DNA of 64,000 nucleotides from Sipunculus nudus (GCA_026874595.1 CM049310.1:81948556-82012555), one strand, 5' to 3'; positions 11,588-35,524 are shown, counted from the first letter of the stretch. A program made the numbers and translations. The notes: generated by a model from the sequence alone, not told the origin.

Positions 11588-12850
11588 TCATATCCCCTTG
11601 TGTTTAAGGCGCAACCTTTGCCATGGCGGGCAGAGTTGGCCTGTGATGCAACGATCAAAATGGCATATATAAATCGTGACACACTTTTCTCTGCGTATGC
11701 ACTTTGATATTTCCTCCGCTTATTTAGCACACTTCCAAGTGTGTTCAGGATCATGACGGAGGAATACATGCGGTCTCTTGTTGCTTTCTGGTTAATTCTG
11801 ATACAGGAATTAATTGATCAATGAATTACATGATTTAAATTTTTCTTAATACATACAGATCCATTATATAAAATTTTGGGGTCGGTTGGGAAGATTTGAA
11901 GAAGTAACAACAGAAGCACCCCCCCCCCCCCCCCTTCCCGGAAATGAGGACACCCGCTCTCTGGTCAAACACACAGCCCTATGCCACTACTCCTTATAAG
12001 ACAAACATGACAAAATCACTCTCCCATGCAGAGTATTACAATTCTTTTCAATCGCACTCTCCAATCATATAATGCGAAAGACATCTCAAATAATATATTT
12101 TTTTTCAATTTATAGTAATATATTATAAATTATTAGATTTAAAATTTATAAACACGGGCTAATACTTATAACGATTCATTGTGGAAAGTGACATATGTAA
12201 TATCATTTTTTAAATGAGATTTACACATGTATTTGAAAGGTTTTTGGGAAGTTATATCGAAATTGTAACAAGAATGTAGGAGCTATCTCGAAAATAAATT
12301 TGATAAAAAAATACCTGTATTATTCCCTTAAAAAGCTGACTTGACAACAGATACTATGACCCCAACCCCTAAAATTGAGAGAGGCATGTCCCTCTTCCCC
12401 CCCCCCCCCCACGGGTCTATCACCTATAAATATATTAGAGACACAACTTTTTTCTGTATTTTCCAATATGTCAGCTAGCTATATATATTAATAAGGTCAT
12501 CTGCATGGCCAACCGCTTTTCATGGTTACTTGTCACGTTTAGTGCGGTTGTTTTTCTCTCCGGGGCACCAAGGTTAAAATGAACATTAACAACACGTTAT
12601 AAGCATAAATTCATTTTAAAAAGAAATATTAAAATTTAAAAATTTCATTGATTTTATGAAAACTAAAAATCCTTTATTTTCACAACTAAAACTGATTTAT
12701 CAAATTTTCCTTTGTTTGTAACGCGTTTTTGGTGAGGATTTGGTTGAACTGACATTAATCCCAAATATTATCATTTATAGAATAATTAAAATTATTATCA
12801 AAATCATAGTGTGATTATGATTATGACGATTCTGATGATGTTGTTTACTA
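11585..12850. other. Intergenic DNA with two poly-C tracts
   Basis: Contains poly-C runs at 11919-11934 and 12397-12410, with AT-rich sequence between. No gene was recognised. Confidence 0.4.
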
Positions 12851-13130
12851 AGACCGGCTTCTGCATGTGACTCAGGGGTAGAGCACAGGACTCAAAGCCG
12901 GTGGTCGTATGTGAGTTCAAATCTCAAATGAGGATCGGTGAGATCTCCACGGTCAGACCAAACCCTGGGTGAGCGCCCTGCAGGCTTAAATGGGAAGGCT
13001 GTTTTCCACAGCCGTGTATCACTCACAAACGAATGCGTCTTTGGGAGGTCCGTCGGTGTTACGACCCAGTAATCGTGATGATTACACACCCAGGACCTGC
13101 GATGCGGTAGACACCGGGTCTTGGGAACAC
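12851..13130 (+). mobile_element. tRNA-derived SINE, copy 1
   Basis: The 5' part resembles a tRNA with internal pol III boxes: box A-like TGACTCAGGGGTAGAGCAC at 12868-12886 and box B-like GAGTTCAAATCTC at 12913-12925. A tRNA-unrelated body follows, including GCGTCTTTGGGAGGTCC and CACCCAGGACCTGCG. That body matches a second copy at 25868-26060 and an inverted partial copy at 35235-35340, showing a dispersed family. The GCGTCTTT block resembles the conserved central domain of some invertebrate SINEs (recalled, not searched). The tRNA part is too diverged to be a functional tRNA gene. Confidence 0.8.
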
Positions 13131-13286
13131 CAGGATATAAAGTAAAATGACAGAAGCGAGTGCTACCGCCTTGTCACGTAGTCTCAAAACCGAAATGGAA
13201 CTCTGCAGATGTAATGACGTTGCTTGAGGATTAGATAAGTCCGCAATAAAAAATTGTGACGGTTACCTTCGCAAAAAGGACGCTTA

Positions 13287-13586
13287 TTTGGCAAAAAAAG
13301 GTATGGTTCTCAGGCACTTTTAGAAACCATTGCGGGTGGGCGATATTTTATTTTGCCTTTTTTTGTATGTTTCGATGTAAATGTCATATGATCAGGGGAA
13401 AAAGCATGAAAATAAAAGAATTGCTTTGCTAAACAGGCAAAAAGCACTACATAACAATGGAAATCTAATCAAAATTGTATTACTTTATCTCCTGAAAGAT
13501 GAAAATCAAACAAAGAGATTTATGATGCGGGGTATTAAAATTGACGCCGACGGTGCCTTAGAAGCATAACTTTTATTTTTTATGGC

Positions 13587-13588
<2 letters not shown>
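13287..13588. mobile_element. MITE-like inverted-repeat element, copy 1
   Basis: It begins GGCAAAAAAAGGTATGGTTC with TCAGGCAC, and ends with the diverged complement (GGTGCCTTAGAAGCATAAC then T/A-rich then TATGGC). The interior is about 300 bases and matches the element at 25115-25486 along most of its length, including the block AAAAAGCATGA. No transposase is present, so it is non-autonomous. Confidence 0.75.
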
Positions 13589-13629
<41 letters not shown>

Positions 13630-13668
13630 CATTATTATATTCTTCCTTATCTTCTTCTTCGTTTCTTC

Positions 13669-13709
<41 letters not shown>

Positions 13710-13790
13710 ATTATTGTTATTATCATTGTTATTATTATGGTTATTATTATTACATCTACTATAATAATAATAATAAAATGACAAAATCTG
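13589..13790. repeat. Imperfect (ATT)n array
   Basis: A long ATT trinucleotide array interrupted by CTTCTTC-rich sequence near 13640-13670. The apparent poly-Ile and poly-Asn frames on the minus strand are artefacts. Confidence 0.88.
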
Positions 13791-13929
13791 TCTGTCATAA
13801 ATGAGCGATTTCATGTAAATTATCTGTATGGGAGGTATCTGTATCATCATTGTGGAGTAAAATGGATGGAAAATCCCTGCTCCAAACAGTTCACTCCATT
13901 AAAAAGGGGTGGATGGGTTGTATAACCTG

Positions 13930-13943
13930 GGGGGGGGGGGGGG

Positions 13944-14001
<58 letters not shown>
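13930..14001. repeat. Poly-G tract plus (AG)n microsatellite
   Basis: A run of about 15 G passes directly into a long AG array. Confidence 0.9.
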
Positions 14002-14003
<2 letters not shown>

Positions 14004-14986
14004 TGAAGTATAACATGTGCCCTAATAAATCTACATTCGAATATATTTTACTTTGTTTTTAAATCATTAGCCATTCCTTTTGACCACCAGTGTTGTACCA
14101 CCAAGTAAATACTAAGCACGTGCTGATCTAAACAAGTTACATTTTACGACGTATCGCTGTAGTTGGCGAGACAAGTCCAAGTTATGCCGTTATTGAGAAG
14201 GCCGTTTGGCACACCGGTTGTATTCTCTGACCACACGTTAGGAGTAAAAGTCCCCGTCCTTCCAGACGAACCGGGTCTCTCATTAGCGCAAATTGTCCGC
14301 CACTTGGCACATAATGGTGTTTATTTAAACGCGGACAAGTGATGGAGAGATAATGACGCCATTAGGGGTAGACAGGGGCTGAGTGATAGCTTTATGCAAG
14401 ACTTAATCAAGCGTGTGTGGGAGCGTGTGTCCGCATGCCGCGTCACAGCTACTAATGCGCTCTCATATCGCCACGTTTATTATTTCGTGATCTGCGCCAA
14501 ACGACCGATGATCTTAAATATAGCCCCCTGAGAATTATTAAAACTAAAGTAGGCCTCCTCTAAACCGTAATAGAAACAGGTTTGGACTGGGGTTCTCGCA
14601 TATCCTGGCTGAAAATCATTTGACAGAAACAATCAGTGCGAAACTGATGCAAGGGACGTCTCACTTTTGACTGTTCCTGGACAATTTCACATTTATCCGG
14701 CGGTTATGGGCAGACATTTTGCTCATTAAGACGGTTTGTATCTCATTTTTGGCCCGACTGTAGTTTAATGAGGCATGAATTATTTGAGCTCGCCCCACGG
14801 ACTCCCCGCACTTTAGCATGTTCGGCGCTCTGATTTGATTGGCGGTGCCAGCACCTTGCACAATTTCTCACCAAACGCCCAGCAATTTCAGCTTCAAAAC
14901 TTTTATGAGAGTTTCTTAAATCAATTATAAGAATGTTTACATCGCTAATTTGCCCAGCAGCGCCTGTCACTTAAGACCAAGGCCCG
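14002..14986 (+). promoter_or_regulatory. Repeat-poor upstream region of the homeobox gene
   Basis: Nearly 1 kb directly upstream of the TATA box lacks microsatellites and transposon traces and is richer in G+C than its surroundings. It holds several TAAT-core words of the kind bound by homeodomains (for example TTTAATGAGG near 14765 and CAATTATAAG near 14920). This is the most likely proximal control region of the downstream homeobox gene. That role is inference from position and composition only. Confidence 0.4.
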
Positions 14987-15020
14987 TATAAATAGAAGCA
15001 GACGTCAAACCGTTGTCTCA
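14987..15020 (+). promoter_or_regulatory. Core promoter of the homeobox gene (TATA box and initiator)
   Basis: TATAAATAG at 14987-14995 is followed about 33 bases later by an initiator-like CTCATCC with A at 15020. The spacing is canonical. It would give a 5' leader of about 120 bases before the ATG at 15141. Confidence 0.65.
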
Positions 15021-15140
15021 TCCGACGCACGAACGTTTAACGGTCAAAAGCTTGCCCGAGTTTAAGTTAAAGTTTATTAAAACGTTTAAGAATATTTCTC
15101 GAATATATCTCGAATACATCTGGAGCGCTATTACAGAGGG

Positions 15141-26949
<11,809 letters not shown>

Positions 26950-27100
26950 AACCTAAAAAATACATGTATTTTATTAATTTTATTAATTTTTAAAACAAAT
27001 TTTAAACATTCAATTTTGTAAATATTGATTTAAAAGAGTATTTCAAAGGAAATATTTAAACATCGAGGATCATTTGCCAAGCTTATAATAAATATTATGT
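26950..27100 (+). terminator. Homeobox gene 3' UTR and poly-A signal
   Basis: AATAAA at 27087-27092 lies about 140 bases after the stop and is followed by a T-rich stretch. It is the nearest good polyadenylation signal. Confidence 0.5.
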
Positions 27101-27669
27101 TCTTTTTTAAGTAGAAACTGTTTATGATCTTTGTGCCATATTAAACTTGAACTATGAGCATTTGATTAAAAGCCTGTCAATACAGTTTTCTACGTGATAT
27201 TTAATGAAGATAACGGATCTCAATCAAGTGTAAATAGTTTTTAATGGACAAAGATTTTTACTATCATATTCATATTACTCAGATTTCAATTTTTTTTACA
27301 TTTAATTTTCAAATTATCACTTAAAATATATCTTACTCGTGTTTTTATTCGTACAGGAATTGTGTATATATCAGCGCGTGCATAGATTTATTTAGCAATG
27401 CATGTATGTTCTTTAAAAAGTAAAATATTTAAAAGAACTGCAATGATGTTGTGTTTGAAGGCGAAGATCACAAAGGATTGAAGATAGTTTATTTACAGTC
27501 GAATATAAAGAAGAAATGTAAATGTAACAAATACTAACACCGTGTAAACAGGCGCGGTTCAGGTTTTTTTTTTTTAAATAAGTGGGGGCATAAGAGTCTA
27601 GGCACAGATGATATATATACTTTTTACATTAGTTGAGCAATTTAAAACCCTATGTTTTTTACAATCTGA

Positions 27670-27671
<2 letters not shown>
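27101..27671. other. AT-rich intergenic DNA
   Basis: Nothing recognised. It could include more 3' UTR if a later poly-A site is used. Confidence 0.4.

Positions 27672-27762
<91 letters not shown>
27672..27762. repeat. Compound (AC)n-(AT)n microsatellite
   Basis: A long AC array joined to an AT array. Confidence 0.92.
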
Positions 27763-27764
<2 letters not shown>

Positions 27765-28639
27765 CATGGTGATATCTTAAAATAGTATTAATTGTCATCA
27801 TTGAGTTCTCAGGTTACTTGATAAAATAATCCGGTCACATATAACAGACGCACTGTTTATAGCGGTAGCGGCACCTGGCGTGGGTTGGAGAGACTACCAT
27901 CTTTCCTTGGCCTTTGCGTGGACTTCTGGTCCACTGTTACCTGCCAAAATCCAGACAGGGGCGCCATCTCTGTGTGATTGAAGGAGACTCAACATCTGTA
28001 TTGTCACATGGGCGTGAACCTGGCTCCTAATTAATTATTTATCATTCATCATTGGACCAGACCGCAGATTCGTTAGTGCCCTATCCCTAGTTCTTAGAGA
28101 TAACTGCATGTGGCCTTGACCTTGTATAGGCTATCTGGTCCAGCCAGCAACATATGAAACATGTACGTCCATGCTCAGAGGCATGCCCGTTTTATTATAC
28201 CTTAGTCGGGAAGCGGTAATATAATGTTTGGGTCGTTTTTCTGTTAGCAACTTTACGCAAAAAGGAATAAACATATTTTTATATTATTTTCAGGAGGGTT
28301 AGGGTGACCCCCAAGGAAAAATCAATGACATTTAGGAGATAATTTGAAAATCATCATTCAGATGATTATTTTTTTTTGCCATTTTGGAACAGGGCTAATC
28401 CATTGTCCCCAGGTTCAAGCCGCCAACTGATAGGAATTAGGGCCCTTGTTCTGTCATTTACTAAGGGAACCCGTGTTACGAAAGCGGACTTGGACTTAGC
28501 ATGCAGTCTGGTGGGCGTAGCATGGCTGCCCGTTTGAGCTCTCGCCATTTGCTTACTGCACATCGACTTGTACATCAAAGGTGGCTAGCATCATCGACAT
28601 CGATATTGGTAGTTTTTGGGCGTGAACTCTTTAAATTAA
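27763..28639. other. Intergenic DNA, no gene recognised
   Basis: Includes G+C-moderate stretches at 27860-28040 and 28380-28620 that look like transposon relics, but no diagnostic ends or frames were seen. Confidence 0.35.
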
Positions 28640-28751
28640 TTCTGGCTGACTGCCGAGCGCCAATATCCGAGCCATGGAGAGTGCCTCGTATTAGTTATTA
28701 TAACTAGTTGTACAATCCATGTAAAATAAATAGTTTATATTAAAAAAAAAG
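28640..28751 (+). repeat. Dispersed retroposon-like tail, copy 1
   Basis: GAGCCATGGAGAGTGCCTCG followed by TTGTACAATCCATG, AAAATAAATA and a terminal A9. The same order of blocks occurs at 42275-42379. The poly-A signal and A tail suggest the 3' end of a retroposon. Confidence 0.7.
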
Positions 28752-29612
28752 AATAATTCGGGCACACGTGTATGCCCTCTATAATGCAGAACGTTCCAAA
28801 TACGTTCTGTTATCACTGCAATAAAATATAATAAATCTTCGTTGGGAGTGGTTGTGAAACTGGTGGGAATATTTTCATAAGGCAGAGAAACTGTGTCAGT
28901 CATGGTATAAGCGCACAGACAGTCAAACAATTAGGTTTAAAGTGTGTTTACCAGAATACATAAGGAATCTGCAAATTGATCTTATTGGTCATAGATGTAT
29001 AAACCAGAAAATCATTCAGCAGAGCGCATACCTCCGTCAATGCCAAACAATACCACGGGACCAGCCTCTTTAATCGGGTTTTCACCAAAATTTAACATCT
29101 TTCCCTTTCTTCTAACCTCTAAGCTTTCGTGCAAATTATTATATCTACAAATAGACAGACTAGACGAACATAGGTCGAAGGTTTGTCCGTTACATGATAA
29201 TGAGGATCTTGAACCTGACAAATTGTGATGAAGCAAAATATAGTGTACGGTAATCCATGCCGCTAAGGGACATATACTGTCACCCATAGTCAATTTAATT
29301 AAAGTGGCCTATTCTGTATATGACGTCTATTAAAGGGGCCTATACCGATATATTATGTTTATTAACTAAAGATAGTCCCTTGGTTCCTTTATAAAGTAAG
29401 CTTGAAAACGCTGACCGAACCGTCCATAGGTTGTTTGATTTGTTTATATCCACTTGTTTATAACCAAAATAATCCAAACACATTCAAAAGGAGTTTTGTT
29501 AAGAGCGTTTTGCAATTAAGGACCGTTCAACTTTCTCATTCATATATGTCACTATCCACCTTAGGTTCCATGTTTTTTCCTCTTGTGAAACATTGCTGTG
29601 TTCACTAACAAC

Positions 29613-29615
<3 letters not shown>
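28752..29615. other. AT-rich intergenic DNA
   Basis: No gene or clear repeat was recognised. Confidence 0.35.

Positions 29616-29686
<71 letters not shown>
29616..29686. repeat. (AT)n microsatellite
   Basis: An AT array of about 35 units. The following 29700-29785 matches a repeat at 22935-23035. Confidence 0.9.
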
Positions 29687-29689
<3 letters not shown>

Positions 29690-30944
29690 CTCATACATCC
29701 GTCACAGAGGCATTAAAGAACTCGTCCTAACAGGAATGACCTAGAGTTTAGCAGAGTAAGCCAGAAATCACATCAATTCTATAGATATTTAATTAGTTGA
29801 ATAACTGGCTAAAATTTGCGAGCAAGTAGGCTTATCATATCCATGTGTATGTAATCGCTATAAACTAATATGGCGGTAGGGATATTATTATTGTAATTCA
29901 GGACAGGGTGTGCTAAGGGAGCATCCTGTGAAATTACTCTTGATTAAAAATTAACAAAATGTCATCTGATATAAGACCCTTAACATATGTATCAATTTAA
30001 GTTCACTTAGCATCTTCAGTAGACAGCCATTTTTCAGTAGGCTAATATCAAACTACATTATCATATCCAAATTATTTGAGAAATTTAGTGAGCACATTTA
30101 AAGTGTGTTAGAAACCAAATATTCTTCCTGCCATTCAATTAATCTACCCCATCGAACCCGAGACACCGGACAATTATACCATGGAAAATTTCCCGTATGG
30201 TATAAAATATACATTGCACAGATAAAAACAGAGTCCAATAAAATGTTTTTACCTACGTGTTCTGCGTGTAAGAAGCGTAAAATGCCAGAGTTTAAAAAAT
30301 GAATTGCGAAACAAGAATGTTTTTAGGCAATATAATTGTCTTGATATTTGTCTTCGGGTAGTAGTCGGGGGTAATTTACTAGAGGGTAATCATCGAGAGT
30401 TATTTTCCTGGAGGTAGTAATTTTTGGTGGGGGGGGGGGGCAGAGGTAAATGTCCAAGAGCCGGTAAAAATCATTTAACTTTAAGGGGTCTAAATTTAAA
30501 ATTTTGGAATGATTTAGAGGAAGGGGCTACCTTAATCAAATTACTTGCTGGGACCGCTTGGGCTGTGTTTTGATAAGATGACATTGCTGCCCGGATATAA
30601 ATACTGATAAAATAACAATTATTGAGACATACTACGGTGTAATATTTACAAAAGGCCAGAGGAAACTGTAAGAAGAAATTACCATGGATAGATAAACGTG
30701 GAAAGCACTTCACTGTTCCGATTAAAATTGCACATTGTTTACACTGAATCCGCCCAGGGTCTATAATAGATAGAAAACATTAATAAACAGTGATAGCAAA
30801 GTGCTATTACTTTACCTAGACCTGACCAAATCTGGTCCCACTGTGGTTTAGTGATAGTTATATTCATTGACTTATCTCTGGTATATCTTGAACATTTTGC
30901 ACATCAAAGGTCACATAGCATCCGCCAGCAAAATATTTTCTCCA
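29690..30944. other. Intergenic DNA
   Basis: Contains the partner of the 22935 repeat and a poly-G run near 30430. No gene was recognised. Confidence 0.35.
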
Positions 30945-31555
30945 ATGAACACGAGACAACTGCCCATAGAAATTACTCATAAGACAACTGCTCACAAGAC
31001 TACTATTTGTAAGAACTGCCCACATAACAACTCCTCAGATAACAAATATTTATAGGAACTGCTTTAAAGGATAATTGCTCACAACACGAAAGTTTACAAG
31101 AAAGCCCAATAGGCAGCCACTCACAAGCCAAATGTTTATAAGAACTGCACAAGCAAGCTGCTCACAAGACAGCTGCGTGTAAGAACATCTCGCAAGACAA
31201 CTATTATTAAGAATTGACCAGAGGACAGCTGCTCACAAATACCTCTATAAGAACTGCCCACAAGACAACTACACACTAGAAAATTGTATGTAAGAACTGC
31301 TCACCAGAGAAGTTTTAAGAAGAACTAAACACAAGGCATGCAGCTGCTTACAAAATAGCTCTGTACGAAATCCCACAAGACAACTACTCATATGATAACT
31401 GTGTGTTAGAACTGCTCATTAGACAACTGTTCACAAGACCAACTGTTAACAAAAATTACTGACAGGAAGACTGCTCACATGACCTTTTCTTACCAAACAA
31501 CTGTTCACTTCAGTTGTGTTAAGTGAGACAGCTACTTACAACCGCTCAAGACATG
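30945..31555. repeat. Degenerate tandem repeat (about 22-26 bp units)
   Basis: Repeated blocks of CACAAGACAACTGCTCA and TAAGAACTGCC, heavily diverged, about 20-25 units. The Lys/Thr/Cys frame across the first units is an artefact. Confidence 0.75.
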
Positions 31556-31744
31556 TGCGGTCTTTAAAGGTTCATATTCATTCGCATTAATATGGGTATT
31601 ATCTCACGATATTATCTCACATTATGTATTATCTCACATTACAATATGTGAATTATCTCACGTTACTAACTTATTGTGGCTGAATACAAATTTACCAGCG
31701 AAGCCATCCAGGGACACGGAATCAATAATTCCAGTTCATCTTTT

Positions 31745-31925
31745 TTATACGTTTAGTTGTTAAGGGTGTGTGTGAGTAAACGGAGTTTGTTACCATACCA
31801 TACTTGCGCGGTACGACCACCAGGTGGTGTATGTATTGGGCCACTGGTCGCGTCCGGTGCAAGCTTTTGGAAAACAAACGGGTTTAGAACGAAAAACTGA
31901 CAGATACCACAATATTTAGAATATA
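31745..31925. repeat. Dispersed repeat, partner of 19380-19720
   Basis: See the partner entry. Shares AAACGGGTTTAGAACGAAAA and CAGATACCA. Confidence 0.6.
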
Positions 31926-32263
31926 CTACATTTCATGCATACTTTTTATATCTGGTATGTGAAGGGTTCCTTGAACGGACCGTGTGCTAATTTGGTCATT
32001 GCTTATCACTGGAAAATAAGCATTTGGAGGATAAAATTCTCTCGAAACCTCGTTGACACTATTGATAAGGCTGACTCCAGGCTCCGGTCATACATCACAG
32101 ACGTCTAGATGTTTCCTTATTTATACCCTTATCTGATGCTATCTGATAATAAGATTCGCAGGACGTGGGAACAAGATCACCAGGAGCAGGGAGGGGCAGG
32201 TCTCCTGTGGGACATGACATATGTATACCTGCTGTTCTGGGTGTAAGGGTTTTATTAATAAAC

Positions 32264-32266
<3 letters not shown>

Positions 32267-32332
<66 letters not shown>
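32267..32332. repeat. (GA)n microsatellite
   Basis: Uninterrupted GA array of about 33 units. Confidence 0.92.
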
Positions 32333-32337
<5 letters not shown>

Positions 32338-32386
32338 GGGAGGGACGGGGTGGGGGTGGGGGTGGGGTGGGGGTTCGGGGTAGGGT
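32333..32386 (+). other. G-rich tract with quadruplex potential
   Basis: At least eight runs of three to five G separated by one to three bases follow the GA array directly. This meets the usual sequence rule for G-quadruplex formation. Confidence 0.7.
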
Positions 32387-33807
32387 ATGCATAACAAACA
32401 CCATCCTTAGGCCAGAGATCGTTTTCCAGTCAAACCTCTCCTGTTAAGAACTATGGGACGGACGACCGGGACTACTTGTCTCAGCTGATACACTTTAAAA
32501 TCAAAATTGTTTACATTTCAAGTAAACATCTTCTATTTACATTTCAATATATAAATATTACTTATTCCGTGAAGTCCTTACTATAACACAACCAAGTTTA
32601 TATGTTTTTTATTTTTTCTCGAAACGACATATATCTGCACGGAATACAGTCCACTCATCACTAAATTTATCCTGAACGTCTTGTTGTAGTCACACTGTTT
32701 ATTATTAAGTCAAGGGTCCGCCATTACTATTATCCTATGACCAGTCCTTGGTTCCTGGTTTAGAGCGGTCCAGTAAACCTAAGTGCTGGTCAAAGTATTG
32801 TGTTGTATATTGGGTAACTCTGGAGGAAAGACTCTCAGGAACTCGCAGGAAATCTCAGGAACTGCATGGAGGAGCCTATCGAGGAAATGACTCTCTAATT
32901 TCCTAATAGCTTATATATTTTCTATTAGTGTGGACAATACTGGACCTTCACAAAAAACTTAATGCTATGGTAGCCTTCCCAAAACTGCTACCTTCACATC
33001 ATTGCCAAAATTAGGGGTGAGGGGTTTATATATATACTGTATTTCATTATTTGTACACAGTTAACTTATAATACACTTATTCAATATTTAGCGAAATTGT
33101 TTAATCCAACAAACAGCCTCTCTCTATTATTACCTTAGTCTAACCTTAATCTAATTTTCATTAAAAAGCTAGCAACCCTTCGTTAGACAGGTCCATCGAT
33201 ACCTTCAGTTTTGACCACGGCCAAATATGCGCCAGTAGCGACTACCTGGTATTGAGGAATGTCGGTTGCTGGCGATTGACGTCATGCCCATAATTTTGAA
33301 ACACCTTGAGTCCCGATATAACTGACCAATGGCTATTACAAGAACTCTTGCAGCTGTTCTGCCATCTCATTCTTAACTACCATCTTTCTCAACTTTTGCA
33401 TATAAGCGAGGCAAGGCTACTTTCTTATATATACTTGATAAAGATTAACTTTCTAACTTGTAATAATACTCTATTTCAGGGATAAGTTAAAATAATTGAC
33501 ATATCTGTTCAACTCGTACAAGTACAGTTTGAATTATGGGTAATATGGACAATTATTTTGTGATTACTAAACAATTTTTCTAAGAAATATATTCTTGAAT
33601 TTCCGCTTTTTTGTTTCTTGTTGGCGTCCGTTAGTTATTTGCTCAATATGATGCTGTGATGTAATATGACTGACCTTCGCCAGATGGCTTCGAAAAACAC
33701 TTCCCCTTATTTGCTTGCCTGATTAATTGAAAATTGATTGTTTTCATTGACTGTTAGCAGCTTTTCTAAAAGAATTATGAATGAATTTTCATAAAATTTT
33801 GTGTATG
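32387..33807. other. Intergenic DNA
   Basis: No exon was recognised. A palindromic CRE-like TGACGTCA at 33277-33284, CCAAT at 33326-33330 and TATAAG at 33401-33406 form a promoter-like order, but no coding exon was found downstream. Confidence 0.3.
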
Positions 33808-33836
33808 TTTTTTTTTTTTTTTTTTGGGGGGGGGGG
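33808..33836. repeat. T18-G11 double homopolymer
   Basis: A T run joined to a G run. A second G-rich run (GGGGGTGG then a long G run) occurs at about 34340-34366. Confidence 0.85.
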
Positions 33837-34472
33837 AGGCTTACCCCTAAAAAACAAGCCATAGATTTAAGGATGCAATTTGGTTCAATATGATTTCAAT
33901 TTAAGAGGCTTTTAATTTAAAAGATTCTTATCAAGTATTTAAGATTAACTTGGACCCGGCGAAACTATTGTAGGCCTACACTGAAGTTCTCTTTAAAAAA
34001 TGCCAACAGGTAGCTGAACGTCCATATAACATATGAGATAAGATTGTATCAACAAGGCCTTTTTTCAGACAGCTCCTATTCCATTCATTACAGGTACCTC
34101 TGTTCCTGCACCTCAAATTCAGGGCAACACATATCTAATCACTTGATGTAAGCATGGCCGTATACTTAATATCCTTAAGCAATGTATTGGGGTTGGGATG
34201 GGCAGGTTAGGGTGTGTTAGAATCCCCCTCCCTTATACACAGACTCTTAAAGCGTGGTATATACCATATTTAAAATCAGATCTCTCGGCACATTTCTCGA
34301 TAAAACAATGTTATCCTGAGTGGTTCCGAAACAAAATTCAGGGGGTGGGGGGGGGGGGGGGGGGTTACACTTGTCATTGAGAATATAAGCAATCTTGAAG
34401 CAATTTGGGTATCAAATAACAAGGAATCATTAATATATATATATTAAGAAACTAACACAAGTAAAACTTTTT
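33837..34472. other. Intergenic DNA with poly-G tract
   Basis: No gene was recognised. Contains the G tract at about 34340-34366. Confidence 0.4.
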
Positions 34473-34967
34473 ATTATGTTAGGTTCTTTAGATTGTTCGA
34501 GAAATGGAAAATACTCAGCTTGAGGTGAAATGTTATATAAACAGGCTGTGTTTTAAAAGCCGAGAGAGAGGTGAAAAAATATTCCAGCGGACACAGAAGC
34601 GTGTATGTCAGTTTGTGGGACCTATTCCGATAAGTGCGGCAACTATAGATTTTCTTCAGATTTTCTTCTGGATTTTTGACGAATCTTATTTGGTCTTCAG
34701 GTTACTTTCGGGATTGTTACAAGAGCTTTACATTGGACTGTTATTCTCCGAGAGAATTTGTGTGAACTGTTCGCCCGGCTTATATATTTTAAAGGACTTA
34801 TCGCTGAGACATTGGTGGTGTCCAGGTACTGTGCACTTTGTTTATTTTACTGTGTGATTGTATTGATTTTTTTGTTATACTGCTTTTATACTGTGTAATT
34901 GTAATGTTAGGGTTGTTTTAAGAATAAATTATAGTTATTTGTTAACAAAAAAAAAAAAAATTATGTT
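34473..34967 (+). mobile_element. Processed-retrocopy-like insertion with target-site duplication
   Basis: The insert 34481-34960 ends with AATAAA (34923-34928), then about 20 bases, then a tail of 14 A (34947-34960). It is flanked by the 8-base direct repeat ATTATGTT at 34473-34480 and 34960-34967 (sharing one A with the tail). These are the hallmarks of LINE-mediated retroposition. Inside is a 117-codon open frame (34504-34857) starting ATG, with a hydrophobic middle (about residues 45-80) and several Cys, but no family I recognise. It may be a retropseudogene, a SINE, or a young retrogene. Confidence 0.7.
34504..34857 (+). CDS. 117-residue hypothetical protein in a retrocopy
   Basis: The frame starts ATGGAAAATACTC and is uninterrupted to TGA. 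The N-terminal 35 residues are basic (SRERGEKIFQRTQKR). The middle (SAATIDFLQIFFWIF to LLSGLLQELYIGLLF) is hydrophobic and could be one or two membrane segments. The C-terminus has CVNCSPG and WWCPGTVHF. No match comes to mind. It sits wholly inside the insert flanked by the 8-base duplication, 66 bases before the AATAAA, which is how a cDNA copy of an mRNA would look. Whether it is expressed is unknown. Confidence 0.3.
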   Translation: MENTQLEVKCYINRLCFKSRERGEKIFQRTQKRVCQFVGPIPISAATIDFLQIFFWIFDESYLVFRLLSGLLQELYIGLLFSERICVNCSPGLYILKDLSLRHWWCPGTVHFVYFTV

Positions 34968-35234
34968 CATCACGCATACGTAATCTGTTGATATTAGGTT
35001 CCTTAACAATATGTGTGTGTGTGTAAACACTACGTATTACATGTACTAAGATTCCGGTTTCCACCATATTTTAAATAACCAATTACAAATGTTAATTTTA
35101 TTATTTAATGTTTATTTCATTTTTGTTGGAATTGATCGCTTTCACTGTGTTGATGCAAACTTAATCAGGTATACACAATTGCAGAATTTCGGACAAGATG
35201 GCAGGACAGCAAACGCTTCGTGCCGTTTTATATT
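34968..35234. other. AT-rich intergenic DNA
   Basis: Nothing recognised. Confidence 0.4.
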
Positions 35235-35340
35235 CTGGTGTTAGCAAGTCCCTGTCGCTACTGCATCTGCGGGGCCCTGGGTGTATATTATACCACCGAG
35301 GAACTCCCTGAAAGGCGCACTCATTTGTAAGTGCAACATG
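35235..35340 (-). mobile_element. SINE fragment, inverted (copy 3)
   Basis: CTGCATCTGCGGGGCCCTGG with GTGTATATTATACC, then CTCCCTGAAAGGCGCACTCA and TTTGTAAGTG, matches the reverse complement of the 3' body of the SINE at 12851-13130. The tRNA-like head is absent. Confidence 0.65.
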
Positions 35341-35524
35341 GCGGTTACATACAAATGCAACTACTTACAGAATATTACAAAAAAAGAGATGATCTACCAG
35401 GTTTTATCTCTGCAACTGGAGCGGAAGCGAAAAACATGTATGTAAACTATAATATAAACTTTGATAAACATACATGAAAATCCCCAATTTCCATTTTTAA
35501 CTTCTTTTAATAAACAAAAAATTG

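Noticed and set aside
12868-12925. Possible functional tRNA gene
   Set aside because: Box A and B are present, but the acceptor stem does not pair and the sequence continues into a SINE body.
30945-31555. Possible CRISPR-like array
   Set aside because: The units are degenerate tandem repeats without constant repeats and unique spacers, and the genome is eukaryotic.
33277-33406. CRE, CCAAT and TATA-like series suggesting a promoter
   Set aside because: No coding exon was found downstream; the motifs are short and may be chance.
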